NCBI GenBank assembly: GCA_002773795.1
Contig: PFAD01000019.1
Location: 1 to 40,148, forward strand
Reading direction: 5' to 3'
Length of the DNA: 40,148 nt
From: Chlamydiae bacterium CG10_big_fil_rev_8_21_14_0_10_42_34
GTDB taxonomy: Bacteria; Chlamydiota; Chlamydiia; Chlamydiales; SM23-39
Part shown: in pieces, positions 33,611-40,148 of the stretch
Layout: each line of letters opens with the position of its first letter
How positions within the stretch are numbered: the stretch's first letter is position 1
Made by a program: the position numbers and the translations under genes
Notes under the pieces: generated by a model
The model's database searches: none
What the model was told of the DNA's origin: nothing
Seen by the model: the letters and a program-made list of their open reading frames with translations, nothing else

Positions 33611-34552
33611 ATGACTGATCTCATTTTGAGCGTATCTCTTCCAACTTATAATCATGCCATCTACTTGCCAGAGAGAATCCCATCTATCCTTGCAGCAATG
33701 CCTCAAAATGCCGAATTAATCATTGTAGACGATGGATCGACTGATAACAGCGAGGAGATCATTAGATCCTTTGCAGAGCAAGATTCAAGAATCATTTTCA
33801 TGAAAAACGAAAAAAATCTCGGGGTTATTAAATCACTTCACAAAATTACGGCAACTGCGCGCGGAAAGTACATGTCTTTCTTATCAGCTGATGATTATAT
33901 CCTCCCTGAATATTTTTCTAAGATCCTACACTTTGCAGAAAAATATCCTAGTTTTGCAATTTATGTATCAAACTTTGGGTATTCAAATGATGTGATTCCA
34001 AAGAGCCACGATGAGATTAAATCTGACTTCTTACTTCCAAACCCTAAAGGGCCCTCTTTCTTTGGCCCAAAACAAACTATTCACCTATTTTCTCATACAG
34101 CATTTTGGGTGCCAGCACACTGCTCCATTATTCAAAGAGAGACCCTCCTTCAACTCGGCGGCTTTCGAGAAGAGTTTAAACACAATACTGATTGGTTTTT
34201 GTTTCATGCTGCTGCATTAATTGGAGGAGTTGCATACCTCCCAGAAACTCTTGCTGTATGGCGGCTTGACAACAAAGGATATACCTCGCAAACAACTAAC
34301 CATGATCAGAATCTTTTTAATGTTCAAATTAGTATTTTTAATTATTTGAGAAAATCAGAGAGGAAAGATCTTAGACCTCTTTTTGCAAGATCGGGGGTAT
34401 TAAGGGGTGTTCTTAAACAGCGATTTTTTTACTTTTTATTTCGTCCTGTCTATTGGGACTTTCTTCTATTTAGCTGTATTAGATATATCAGAAATTCTTG
34501 GAAGAAATTGCGCGCAAAATTCAGCACATCCCTTTCATTTTCCCACCATTAA
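33611..34552 (+). CDS. GT2 family glycosyltransferase
   Basis: This 313-residue GT-A glycosyltransferase has SVSLPTYNHAIYL, the nucleotide site IIVDDGSTDNSEEI (near 36-49) and FLSADDYILPE in the DxD position. It is a paralog of the protein encoded at 30106: both carry the TDWFLFH/CDWFLFH stretch, followed by AYLPE or AYIPS. It has no strong ribosome site (an A-rich leader only). Its 3' end overlaps the convergent SDR gene by 32 bases. It ends this plus-strand run. Acceptor and donor unknown. Confidence 0.86.
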   Translation: MTDLILSVSLPTYNHAIYLPERIPSILAAMPQNAELIIVDDGSTDNSEEIIRSFAEQDSRIIFMKNEKNLGVIKSLHKITATARGKYMSFLSADDYILPEYFSKILHFAEKYPSFAIYVSNFGYSNDVIPKSHDEIKSDFLLPNPKGPSFFGPKQTIHLFSHTAFWVPAHCSIIQRETLLQLGGFREEFKHNTDWFLFHAAALIGGVAYLPETLAVWRLDNKGYTSQTTNHDQNLFNVQISIFNYLRKSERKDLRPLFARSGVLRGVLKQRFFYFLFRPVYWDFLLFSCIRYIRNSWKKLRAKFSTSLSFSHH

Positions 34553-35315
34553 CATGGAAGCATGATCCAGTAATCCAACTCGCTTCATCGCTTGCAAGAA
34601 ATAAAACAAGTGGAGAAATATCAACTCCCTGTCCCATTCTTCCTAACGGAATTTTCAACGCTTCTTTAGATCCCATTTCTCTTGCTACTTCTTCAGGAGG
34701 CAGATTTTTTTCACAAGAGATCTGCTGGACACTTTTATCCCATGAATCGGTTTCTACAGAACCCGGACAAACACAGTTAACCAAAATCTTCTCAGATGCG
34801 AGAAAATTAGAAAGATATTTGCTGAAATTAATGGTACTTGATTTCGTGCTCGTATAATGGGGGTTATAAAAACCGGGTTCAATTCCTGAAATGGAAGAGA
34901 TATTGATAATTCGAGGTGACTGGGAGACTTTTAAGTGAGGGATTGCTTCTTTGCAAAAATGAACCATGCTCATAACATTGAGTTCGAATGCATCGCGCCA
35001 ATTTTGGGCCTTCATGTCAAAAAAATCCCCAAATTGGGTGGCGCCTCCTACATTATTAACTAAAATATCTAGCCCGTTAAAATGTTGAACTGTATGAGCT
35101 ATTACTTTTTTAACATCTTCTTCTTTAGTGACGTCCGCCTGTACAGCTAAGACGCCACGTTTATTTTGAAGCTCTCTTAAGTCCTCAATACCTCTGGCAC
35201 AAATGGCAACCTGCGCTCCAGCATCAATAAATTTTTCTGCTATTGCTCTTCCGATTCCCTTCGACCCTCCGGTAATAAGGACCTTTTTTCCACTAAAATC
35301 AAAGCGGATTGTCAC
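34521..35315 (-). CDS. Classical short-chain dehydrogenase/reductase
   Basis: This 264-residue classical SDR has the cofactor loop ITGGSKGIG, NNVGG in the NNAG position, catalytic Ser in NISSISG, and Tyr/Lys in HYTSTKSSTINF. CFHVNGGKMKG closes the protein. It is likely an oxidoreductase of a sugar intermediate. The gene is the last of a three-gene minus-strand unit: it begins with a four-base overlap to the methyltransferase gene upstream. It is convergent with the GT2 gene, and no terminator was seen at the overlap. Confidence 0.85.
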   Translation of the reverse strand: MTIRFDFSGKKVLITGGSKGIGRAIAEKFIDAGAQVAICARGIEDLRELQNKRGVLAVQADVTKEEDVKKVIAHTVQHFNGLDILVNNVGGATQFGDFFDMKAQNWRDAFELNVMSMVHFCKEAIPHLKVSQSPRIINISSISGIEPGFYNPHYTSTKSSTINFSKYLSNFLASEKILVNCVCPGSVETDSWDKSVQQISCEKNLPPEEVAREMGSKEALKIPLGRMGQGVDISPLVLFLASDEASWITGSCFHVNGGKMKGMC

Positions 35316-35989
35316 TTAATTTTTCCTACGCCCACTCCAATCAAATAATGAGCCATTGGAGAAAATCCTGTGTGAACTACCTCATCATTCATCGAAAACA
35401 TAAAGACATTCGCGAATTCTTTTTGTAGAGCTTCCCTTAAAGTGTCTCCACTTTTGAGGTTAATATGCCCTTTTTGACTTCCTTCGCTCGCGTACTGGTG
35501 AGCCGTAATATTTGGGGTTCCCAAAATTAAGATCCCATCTTGATTCAAAGAACCTGCAATATTCGATACAAACTTCTCTTCCAAAGAAAAAGGGATATGT
35601 TCGATTACATCTAGAGCAAAAGCCGCATCAAATTGCCCCTTTACCGGAGATTCGGTCATGTCGTGAATGCTGTACGTACAGCGATCACCATAAGTATTTC
35701 TTTTTACAGCATCTTTGATCACTATGGGCTCAAAATCTATCCCATGAACTGAGTCGACAGACTGAAGTACAATCGGGGTACCAATTGAATCTCCACACCC
35801 CACTTCTAAAACACGTTTTTTCCCCACGAACATTTTAGAGCAAAACTTATAGCGAGAAAAAAGAAAGCACATGTGGCGAGGGTCGTTGCGCCAAATATGG
35901 CTAGTGTATGGGCCCATTACAACACCACCTTGAGAATTGTAAGTATCAAACTGCGTTTGATTTTGAGCTTCTTTTGCAATTGCTGTCAT
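35312..35989 (-). CDS. SAM-dependent methyltransferase (class I), paralog of the one at 28867
   Basis: This 225-residue class I methyltransferase has motif I VLEVGCGDSIG, GIDFEP and AFALDVIEHI. It shares GTPNITA, ASEGSQKGHINL and NDEVVHTGFSPMAHYLI with the protein encoded at 28867, so the two derive from one ancestor. Divergence is enough to suggest different targets. It sits between a C-methyltransferase-type gene (18 bases upstream) and an SDR gene (four-base overlap), forming one unit. It probably methylates a sugar in this glycan. Confidence 0.83.
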   Translation of the reverse strand: MTAIAKEAQNQTQFDTYNSQGGVVMGPYTSHIWRNDPRHMCFLFSRYKFCSKMFVGKKRVLEVGCGDSIGTPIVLQSVDSVHGIDFEPIVIKDAVKRNTYGDRCTYSIHDMTESPVKGQFDAAFALDVIEHIPFSLEEKFVSNIAGSLNQDGILILGTPNITAHQYASEGSQKGHINLKSGDTLREALQKEFANVFMFSMNDEVVHTGFSPMAHYLIGVGVGKIK

Positions 35990-36007
35990 AACTTTGTTTC
36001 CTAGTTT

Positions 36008-37177
36008 TTAGTTTACTAATGGGATAAGAACTCTTCTTGGAGCCATCTCAGATATTTTCCCAAATATACTTCGAGTATTTTCTAAAGACGTCACGAGAAA
36101 ATTACTATTTTTTGGAATCGAACATTTTTTCACACATCTTACTGTTACTGGAACATTTTGATAACTAATTTGATCTTTTTGTTCATCATCATCAAGTATG
36201 CAGATAAGCTCGGAAAAATCTGTTTTCAAATGATAGCCCAATGTGGCCAACATTAAACTAGCCCCATACCCATAAATATTGTTTTCGAATTTTTTCAACT
36301 GTATGGATAACAAATCCATTTGCTTTGTGTAATTTTGAATCGCTTTCTCTATGCTTGCCTTTTTTTCAGCTACATCCACAGAAGGAGTGACTGTCGTTTT
36401 TCCTTTTCGGAAAGCGATCAACATAGCACCACCACAAGAACCTTGGCGATTGTATTCATGAGAAACATACTCTCCACCTATCTCAGCAATCAATCTTTGA
36501 AAGCTTGACAAATCAAAATAGTGGTAATGTTGGTGAAAAATCGCATCAAAGCGATTCGCTTCGATTAAATTTTCAAGACAAGGAATCTCAAAAACATACA
36601 ATGCATGCGGAGCCCCTTTTTCCAAAAGGGCGGTAAGCATTTCTCTCGGATTTGCAACATGCTCTAAAACATGTCTGCAAAAAATAAGATCTGGTAATAG
36701 CTCTTCTTTTCCAAAGTCTACTTTTTCTATGAACTGACCGAGAATCTTAACCCCATCGATAATTTGTCCATCTTGTAAAGAGCACACAGGGTCAACTACG
36801 CAACGTTTTTCTATATCAACTTTCTTTGCTAAATAAAGATCATTCCCACCTACATCGAGGAGAGAGTTGAAAGTTTGAGATCCTTTTATGCTAGAAAAGA
36901 AATTTAGAAAAAATTCTGAACCTAAACAAGCGGACTTGGAAAGGCTTGTCCGAAAAGAATATTCAGATGCCGTGTACAATAGTTCGGGAGAAAGCTGAAC
37001 TCCAAGCTGTACATGGCCACAATCATTACAAATCAAAAGGCGCTGATCAAAGTAGAGTATTTTAAGGGGATCATAGCAACCATACTTTTCCGTAAGAGGT
37101 AATTTAGGAAGGTCCCACAACAGAGCTAAATCGGAGTGATTACAAACACCGCACTTTTCAACAGTTCTTTTTTCCAT
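36008..37177 (-). CDS. Sugar C-methyltransferase-type protein (zinc-binding N-terminus)
   Basis: This 389-residue protein has the three-part layout of sugar C-methyltransferases such as those for mycarose-type sugars. The N-terminal zinc module has Cys9, Cys12, Cys50 and Cys53. The class I methyltransferase core has LLDVGGND near 107-114. The region CLENLIEANRFD and FHQHYHYFDL is highly typical. The C-terminal domain has IYGYGASLMLATLGYHL and an ILDDDEQK stretch. It would place a methyl branch on a keto-sugar nucleotide. It is the first gene of a minus-strand unit with a methyltransferase and an SDR gene. No clean promoter was seen at usual spacing. Confidence 0.85.
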   Translation of the reverse strand: MEKRTVEKCGVCNHSDLALLWDLPKLPLTEKYGCYDPLKILYFDQRLLICNDCGHVQLGVQLSPELLYTASEYSFRTSLSKSACLGSEFFLNFFSSIKGSQTFNSLLDVGGNDLYLAKKVDIEKRCVVDPVCSLQDGQIIDGVKILGQFIEKVDFGKEELLPDLIFCRHVLEHVANPREMLTALLEKGAPHALYVFEIPCLENLIEANRFDAIFHQHYHYFDLSSFQRLIAEIGGEYVSHEYNRQGSCGGAMLIAFRKGKTTVTPSVDVAEKKASIEKAIQNYTKQMDLLSIQLKKFENNIYGYGASLMLATLGYHLKTDFSELICILDDDEQKDQISYQNVPVTVRCVKKCSIPKNSNFLVTSLENTRSIFGKISEMAPRRVLIPLVN

Positions 37178-37424
37178 TATTAGCGTTCACTTTTTAAGAC
37201 TTACAAATATGTTCAAGACAAATCTTGCACTTTGAGTTTTTAGCATAATCTATCCTTTTCATGCTACTTTAACCTATCTCAGTAAAATGTTTAGTCGATT
37301 TTTTGATTCTTTTGAGGTTGCCCCCGTACAGAAAGGACTCTTCCCCAATTTATCCGTGATTAGCTATACTAACTCTAACTTACCCCTTCGTTAGAAATGA
37401 ATTGTAACCTTAGGCTTTGATATT
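37178..37424. other. Divergent intergenic region
   Basis: These 247 bases lie between the minus-strand C-methyltransferase gene and the plus-strand aldo/keto reductase gene. A -10-like TATACT lies at 37365-37370 on the plus strand, with a poor -35. TCTAAC (37374-37379) and GTTAGA (37390-37395) form a six-base inverted repeat in the presumed leader of the reductase gene. No open frame of note and no recognised RNA was seen. Confidence 0.4.
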
Positions 37425-38327
37425 ATGAATAATAAATTGATGTTGGGGGGCAATATTTTTGGACACTTTGCTGACAAAAAACAGACTTCGACTCTTTTAG
37501 CAAAAGCAAAAAACCTGGGCATTACCGCGATTGATACAGCAGACGTCTATTCAAATGGTCTTTCTGAAGAATTTATTGGAGAAAACATTAAAACAAATAG
37601 AGAACAATGGTTTGTTGCTACAAAAGTGGGGCTGCAGTCACACGCTTCTCCAGAGGGTCTTGGGAGAAAAAACAACATCATTCAAAGAGTTGAAAATAGT
37701 TTAAAAAGGCTAAAAAGCGATTATATAGACCTATATCAAATACATCATTTCGACCCCTTAACACCTTTGGAAGAGACCCTAGAAGCATTTGAATTATTGG
37801 TAAAGCAAGGAAAAATCCTAGCAGCTGGAATTTCCAACTATAACCTAAATCATTTAAAGTTACTAAAAGAGGGCGACTCAAAGTGCATTAAATTCCACCA
37901 AATGCCACTAAACATCACCAATTTCAGCCAAACAAAACAGGTGCTATTTGAATCGACAAAACAAAACATTTCAATTCTAGCCTACTCAAGTCTAGTTCGT
38001 GGACTGTTCAATGAAAAATATATTTCAGGAGACATCCCTTCGGGTTCGAGAGCTTCAATAAGTAAGAACGTGCAAGCAGACTTAACTCCTGATTTTTTAT
38101 GCCGATTAGAAAAAACTGCCAAGTTGTGTAAAAACCATCAAGTTTCTTTACTTGACGCTGCTATTCAGTGGGTTGCTCAGCAACAAGATGTAAGGTGGAT
38201 AATTGTTGGCATTAGAGAGGTTGACCAACTTACATCTGTCAACCACGCAGCAGCAAATACGTTGCCCAAAACACTACTCAACGAACTGGAAGCTATTTGG
38301 TTAGGCTTTCGGCCTTTTAAAAAATGA
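37425..38327 (+). CDS. Aldo/keto reductase
   Basis: This 300-residue protein has the aldo/keto reductase catalytic tetrad: Asp37 and Tyr42 (AIDTADVYSNG), Lys67 (ATKVGL) and His107 (LYQIHHFD). GISNYNLNHL near 155-165 and the C-terminal WIIVGIREVDQL supply the NADPH-binding part. The barrel is complete. Substrate is unknown; relatives act on sugars, aldehydes or oxidised cofactors. It stands alone between a divergent C-methyltransferase and a convergent LhgO gene (overlap of 11 bases at the stops). A role in finishing a keto-sugar is possible but not shown. Confidence 0.88.
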   Translation: MNNKLMLGGNIFGHFADKKQTSTLLAKAKNLGITAIDTADVYSNGLSEEFIGENIKTNREQWFVATKVGLQSHASPEGLGRKNNIIQRVENSLKRLKSDYIDLYQIHHFDPLTPLEETLEAFELLVKQGKILAAGISNYNLNHLKLLKEGDSKCIKFHQMPLNITNFSQTKQVLFESTKQNISILAYSSLVRGLFNEKYISGDIPSGSRASISKNVQADLTPDFLCRLEKTAKLCKNHQVSLLDAAIQWVAQQQDVRWIIVGIREVDQLTSVNHAAANTLPKTLLNELEAIWLGFRPFKK

Positions 38328-39513
38328 CCCTTTCGGCAATTTGTCTGCCAATCGCGAAACTTGCCGTTGCTGCGGGTGAGGGCGCATTTAGAACATGCAC
38401 CATGTTTTTTTCTTCCAAAATAGAAAAATCATCCACTAATTTTCCATCTCTTGTCACAACTTGAGCCCTGATTCCCGCTCCTCCTGGAGATAGATCCTTT
38501 TCCTGAATTTCAGGAATTAGTTTTTGAAGGTCGCGAAGAAAAAGCCTTTTACTAAAGGAACGCGCCATCTCGTAAAAGCCTGCACGCCAATATTTAGAGG
38601 CCATTTTCCAAAATCCAGGATAGGAAATTACATCCATACAGTCCTTTAAACTGAAATCAACTTTCCGATACCCCTCTCTTGCAAGAGCCAAAATTGCGTT
38701 CGGCCCTGCCTCAACTTTGCCATTAATCATCCTTGTTAAGTGAACTCCAAGGAATGGAAATCGAGGATCTGGCACTGGGTAAATGAGCCCCTTTACAAGG
38801 TGGTTTTTCTCTTTTGTAAGCTCATAATATTCTCCCCTAAAAGGAAGAATTTTTTGAGGTGCCTGTTTTTTACCCATCGCTTCTCTTGCGATTCGATCTG
38901 AAAATAATCCCGCGCAATTGATGAGTTGCTTTGTCGTGTACTCATTTTTAGGCGTATTGATCCGAATTGAATCAGATTGCGCATCAATGGCTATCACCGC
39001 TTCATTGAGACAAACTTCCCCACCTAAGCGCTGAAACTCTGCGCTCAGTTGTTTGGCAACCTCTTTGTAGGAAATAATAGAACAATCGGGAATCCAAAGA
39101 GCATCAATGGCTACGACATGGGGTTCGATTTCCTTTAAACGAGATGGGCCTACCCTTTCCATCGCAACACCGTTAGCTCTACCTCGATTTTCAATCTCGT
39201 CGAGCTTTGCTATTTGAGACTTTTCTGTCGCAACGATCACTTTTCCAAGCTTTTGAGTTGCAATGTTAAATTTTTGGCAAAACTCGAGCAGTTCGCTTTT
39301 TCCTGCAGTACAATTTTTCGCTTTTAAAGAGCCTGGCTTATAATAGACCCCTGAGTGGATGACTCCGCTATTATTTCCTGTTTGATGCCTTGCTACTTCT
39401 TCTTCTTTTTCAAGTATGGTCACTTTCAAGTGAGGGTGGGAGCGAAGTAATTGGTAGCCAGTAGCTAGCCCAACGATGCCTGCGCCAATAATTGTTACAT
39501 CTCGATTCATCAT
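38317..39513 (-). CDS. lhgO: L-2-hydroxyglutarate oxidase-like FAD enzyme (LhgO family)
   Basis: This 398-residue FAD-dependent oxidase has the Rossmann motif GAGIVGLATGYQL, the stretch NNSGVIHSGVYYKPGSLKA typical of LhgO, and SPAATASFAIGRQ near the C-terminus. It oxidises L-2-hydroxyglutarate to 2-oxoglutarate, delivering electrons to the quinone pool. It may be membrane-associated. The frame is open to 39552, but the -10 box of a good promoter lies in that stretch, so the start is the ATG at 39513 or its neighbour at 39510. It is not obviously linked to the glycan genes and may mark a return to core metabolism. Confidence 0.86.
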   Translation of the reverse strand: MMNRDVTIIGAGIVGLATGYQLLRSHPHLKVTILEKEEEVARHQTGNNSGVIHSGVYYKPGSLKAKNCTAGKSELLEFCQKFNIATQKLGKVIVATEKSQIAKLDEIENRGRANGVAMERVGPSRLKEIEPHVVAIDALWIPDCSIISYKEVAKQLSAEFQRLGGEVCLNEAVIAIDAQSDSIRINTPKNEYTTKQLINCAGLFSDRIAREAMGKKQAPQKILPFRGEYYELTKEKNHLVKGLIYPVPDPRFPFLGVHLTRMINGKVEAGPNAILALAREGYRKVDFSLKDCMDVISYPGFWKMASKYWRAGFYEMARSFSKRLFLRDLQKLIPEIQEKDLSPGGAGIRAQVVTRDGKLVDDFSILEEKNMVHVLNAPSPAATASFAIGRQIAERVIF

Positions 39514-39533
39514 ATTGCTCTTTTTAGCCACAA

Positions 39534-39562
39534 ATTTTGGGCAAGCGCCCATTCTTTGTCAA
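39534..39562 (-). promoter_or_regulatory. Sigma-70-like promoter for lhgO
   Basis: On the minus strand, a perfect TTGACA (39557-39562), 17 bases and CAAAAT (39534-39539). Expected start of transcription is about 14 bases before the ATG at 39513. This supports the shorter protein start. Confidence 0.55.
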
Positions 39563-39591
39563 CGATGGGTCATTTAAGCTAAAAAAGAGGC

Positions 39592-39620
39592 TTGGACATT
39601 TTTCGCCCCTCGCATAATAA
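39592..39620 (+). promoter_or_regulatory. Sigma-70-like promoter for the last glycosyltransferase gene
   Basis: TTGGAC (39592-39597), 17 bases, TAATAA (39615-39620). It ends eleven bases before the ATG at 39632. The intervening bases are T-rich without a ribosome site, so a very short leader is predicted. Confidence 0.48.
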
Positions 39621-39631
39621 TTGCTCTTTTT

Positions 39632-40148
39632 ATGGAAAACATCACCTTTATCTCCCTTACTCCTAACACACGTTGCGAAGCGGGCCACGATGTGGTTTAT
39701 CATCGCTGTCTAGAAACAATTTGCAAACAGCTAGGGATCAACTTTTGGGCATTTACATCTCGCTTTGCAACATTTGTACTACCCAGTCGTTGGAGTCCTT
39801 TTTTCCGCGCGCGCAAGTGGCGAATCATCGATTGTGCAAGAGCCTTTTTTTTTCAACGCTTTGAAAAAGGAGAAAAGCGTATCTTTTTCATTGAATCATT
39901 CAGCACAATCGACTTTTTTTCTCTATGTATCGCAGGCTTTCTTTTTGCCAAAAGATCCGATTCGCTGTGGGTTTTCTTCCGCTATGGAAAAAATCAGCTG
40001 CCCATGAAAGGCTTCCTTCATCTTGTTTTGACAAGGATTTTACAGTTCCGATTTAAGGAGAGGTTTGTAGCTCTTACTGATAGCGAGCTCATCAAAAACT
40101 CTTTTTCGCCTCAACTTCAGTTGAAAGTGATGCCCATTCCTCACACTG
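39632..40148 (+). CDS. Glycosyltransferase, N-terminal part (cut by window end), GT-B-like
   Basis: The frame from the ATG at 39632 stays open to the last base (172 codons) and has no stop. The protein starts with ENITFISLTPNTRCEAGHDV, with a long aromatic and basic middle part. Near residue 147 it reads RFVALTDSELIKNSF, then LKVMPIPHT. That last arrangement, a Thr-Asp-Ser stretch followed by a Pro-x-Pro, is common at the hinge of GT4-like glycosyltransferases. The donor domain lies beyond the window, so the family is tentative. It is divergent from lhgO. No ribosome site is visible. Confidence 0.62.
   Translation, partial: MENITFISLTPNTRCEAGHDVVYHRCLETICKQLGINFWAFTSRFATFVLPSRWSPFFRARKWRIIDCARAFFFQRFEKGEKRIFFIESFSTIDFFSLCIAGFLFAKRSDSLWVFFRYGKNQLPMKGFLHLVLTRILQFRFKERFVALTDSELIKNSFSPQLQLKVMPIPHT

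Noticed and set aside
37172-37205. TTGTAA-18-TAATAA promoter match before the C-methyltransferase gene (minus strand)
   Set aside because: The -10 box would overlap the ATG at 37177, and no later start preserves the first zinc-binding cysteines.
39673-40007. Two short plus-strand ORFs near the window end
   Set aside because: They are out of frame with the long open frame from 39632 that runs off the window and reads like a glycosyltransferase.
1-40148. CRISPR arrays, tRNA or rRNA genes, transposases, phage genes, toxin-antitoxin pairs
   Set aside because: I looked for spaced repeats, cloverleaf-like segments and transposase or integrase motifs in the translations and saw none.

Overview
The window reads as chromosomal DNA of a chlamydia, most likely an environmental member of the Chlamydiota (Parachlamydia/Waddlia/Simkania-like). 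The best marker is the topA gene at 3688-6258: its product ends in a SWIB domain, a fusion typical of chlamydial topoisomerase I. The 3' end of a sigma-54 gene (rpoN) and a Kdo hydroxylase fit an obligate intracellular Gram-negative with LPS. The DNA is AT-rich. The genus cannot be fixed from sequence reading alone.

Layout. (1) 1-6258 is core-like: rpoN 3' end, an MFS carrier, Kdo hydroxylase, a small HExxH membrane protein, and topA-SWIB. (2) 6300-11880 is an LPS/O-polysaccharide block: an O-antigen ligase/polymerase-like membrane protein, GDP-mannose pyrophosphorylase, and three GT4 glycosyltransferases. (3) 11974-24281 is a 13-gene, one-strand run, almost without gaps, that looks like a pathway for an unusual activated sugar: three NAD-dependent sugar epimerase/dehydratases, a GmhA-like SIS isomerase, a nucleotidylyltransferase-kinase fusion in reverse HldE order, two different TPP-dependent two-subunit enzymes (a PDH-E1-like pair and a split transketolase), a methyltransferase, a zinc-type dehydrogenase, an SDR, and an unrecognised last gene. 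(4) 24282-24703 has no intact gene, but holds a frameshifted methyltransferase-like remnant and a terminator. (5) 24704-26524 is a fused ABC exporter on the minus strand, a candidate glycan-lipid flippase. (6) 26677-37177 is a second glycan block: a TIGR04372-type glycosyltransferase, an RmlD-like reductase, five methyltransferases, two paralogous GT2 enzymes, two SDRs, and a GT-B-like unknown. (7) 37425-40148 has an aldo/keto reductase, an LhgO-type FAD oxidase, and the start of another glycosyltransferase cut by the window edge.

Taken together, about 34 kb beside topA appear devoted to a complex surface glycan. GDP-mannose, nucleotide sugars made by epimerases and dehydratases, and a probable higher-carbon or branched sugar would feed at least seven glycosyltransferases. 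Methyltransferases would decorate the chain, the ABC protein could flip it, and the Wzy/WaaL-like protein could polymerise or ligate it. Well-studied Chlamydiaceae have only a truncated Kdo-type LPS, so this is the main point of interest. No rRNA, tRNA, CRISPR array, transposase or phage gene was seen.
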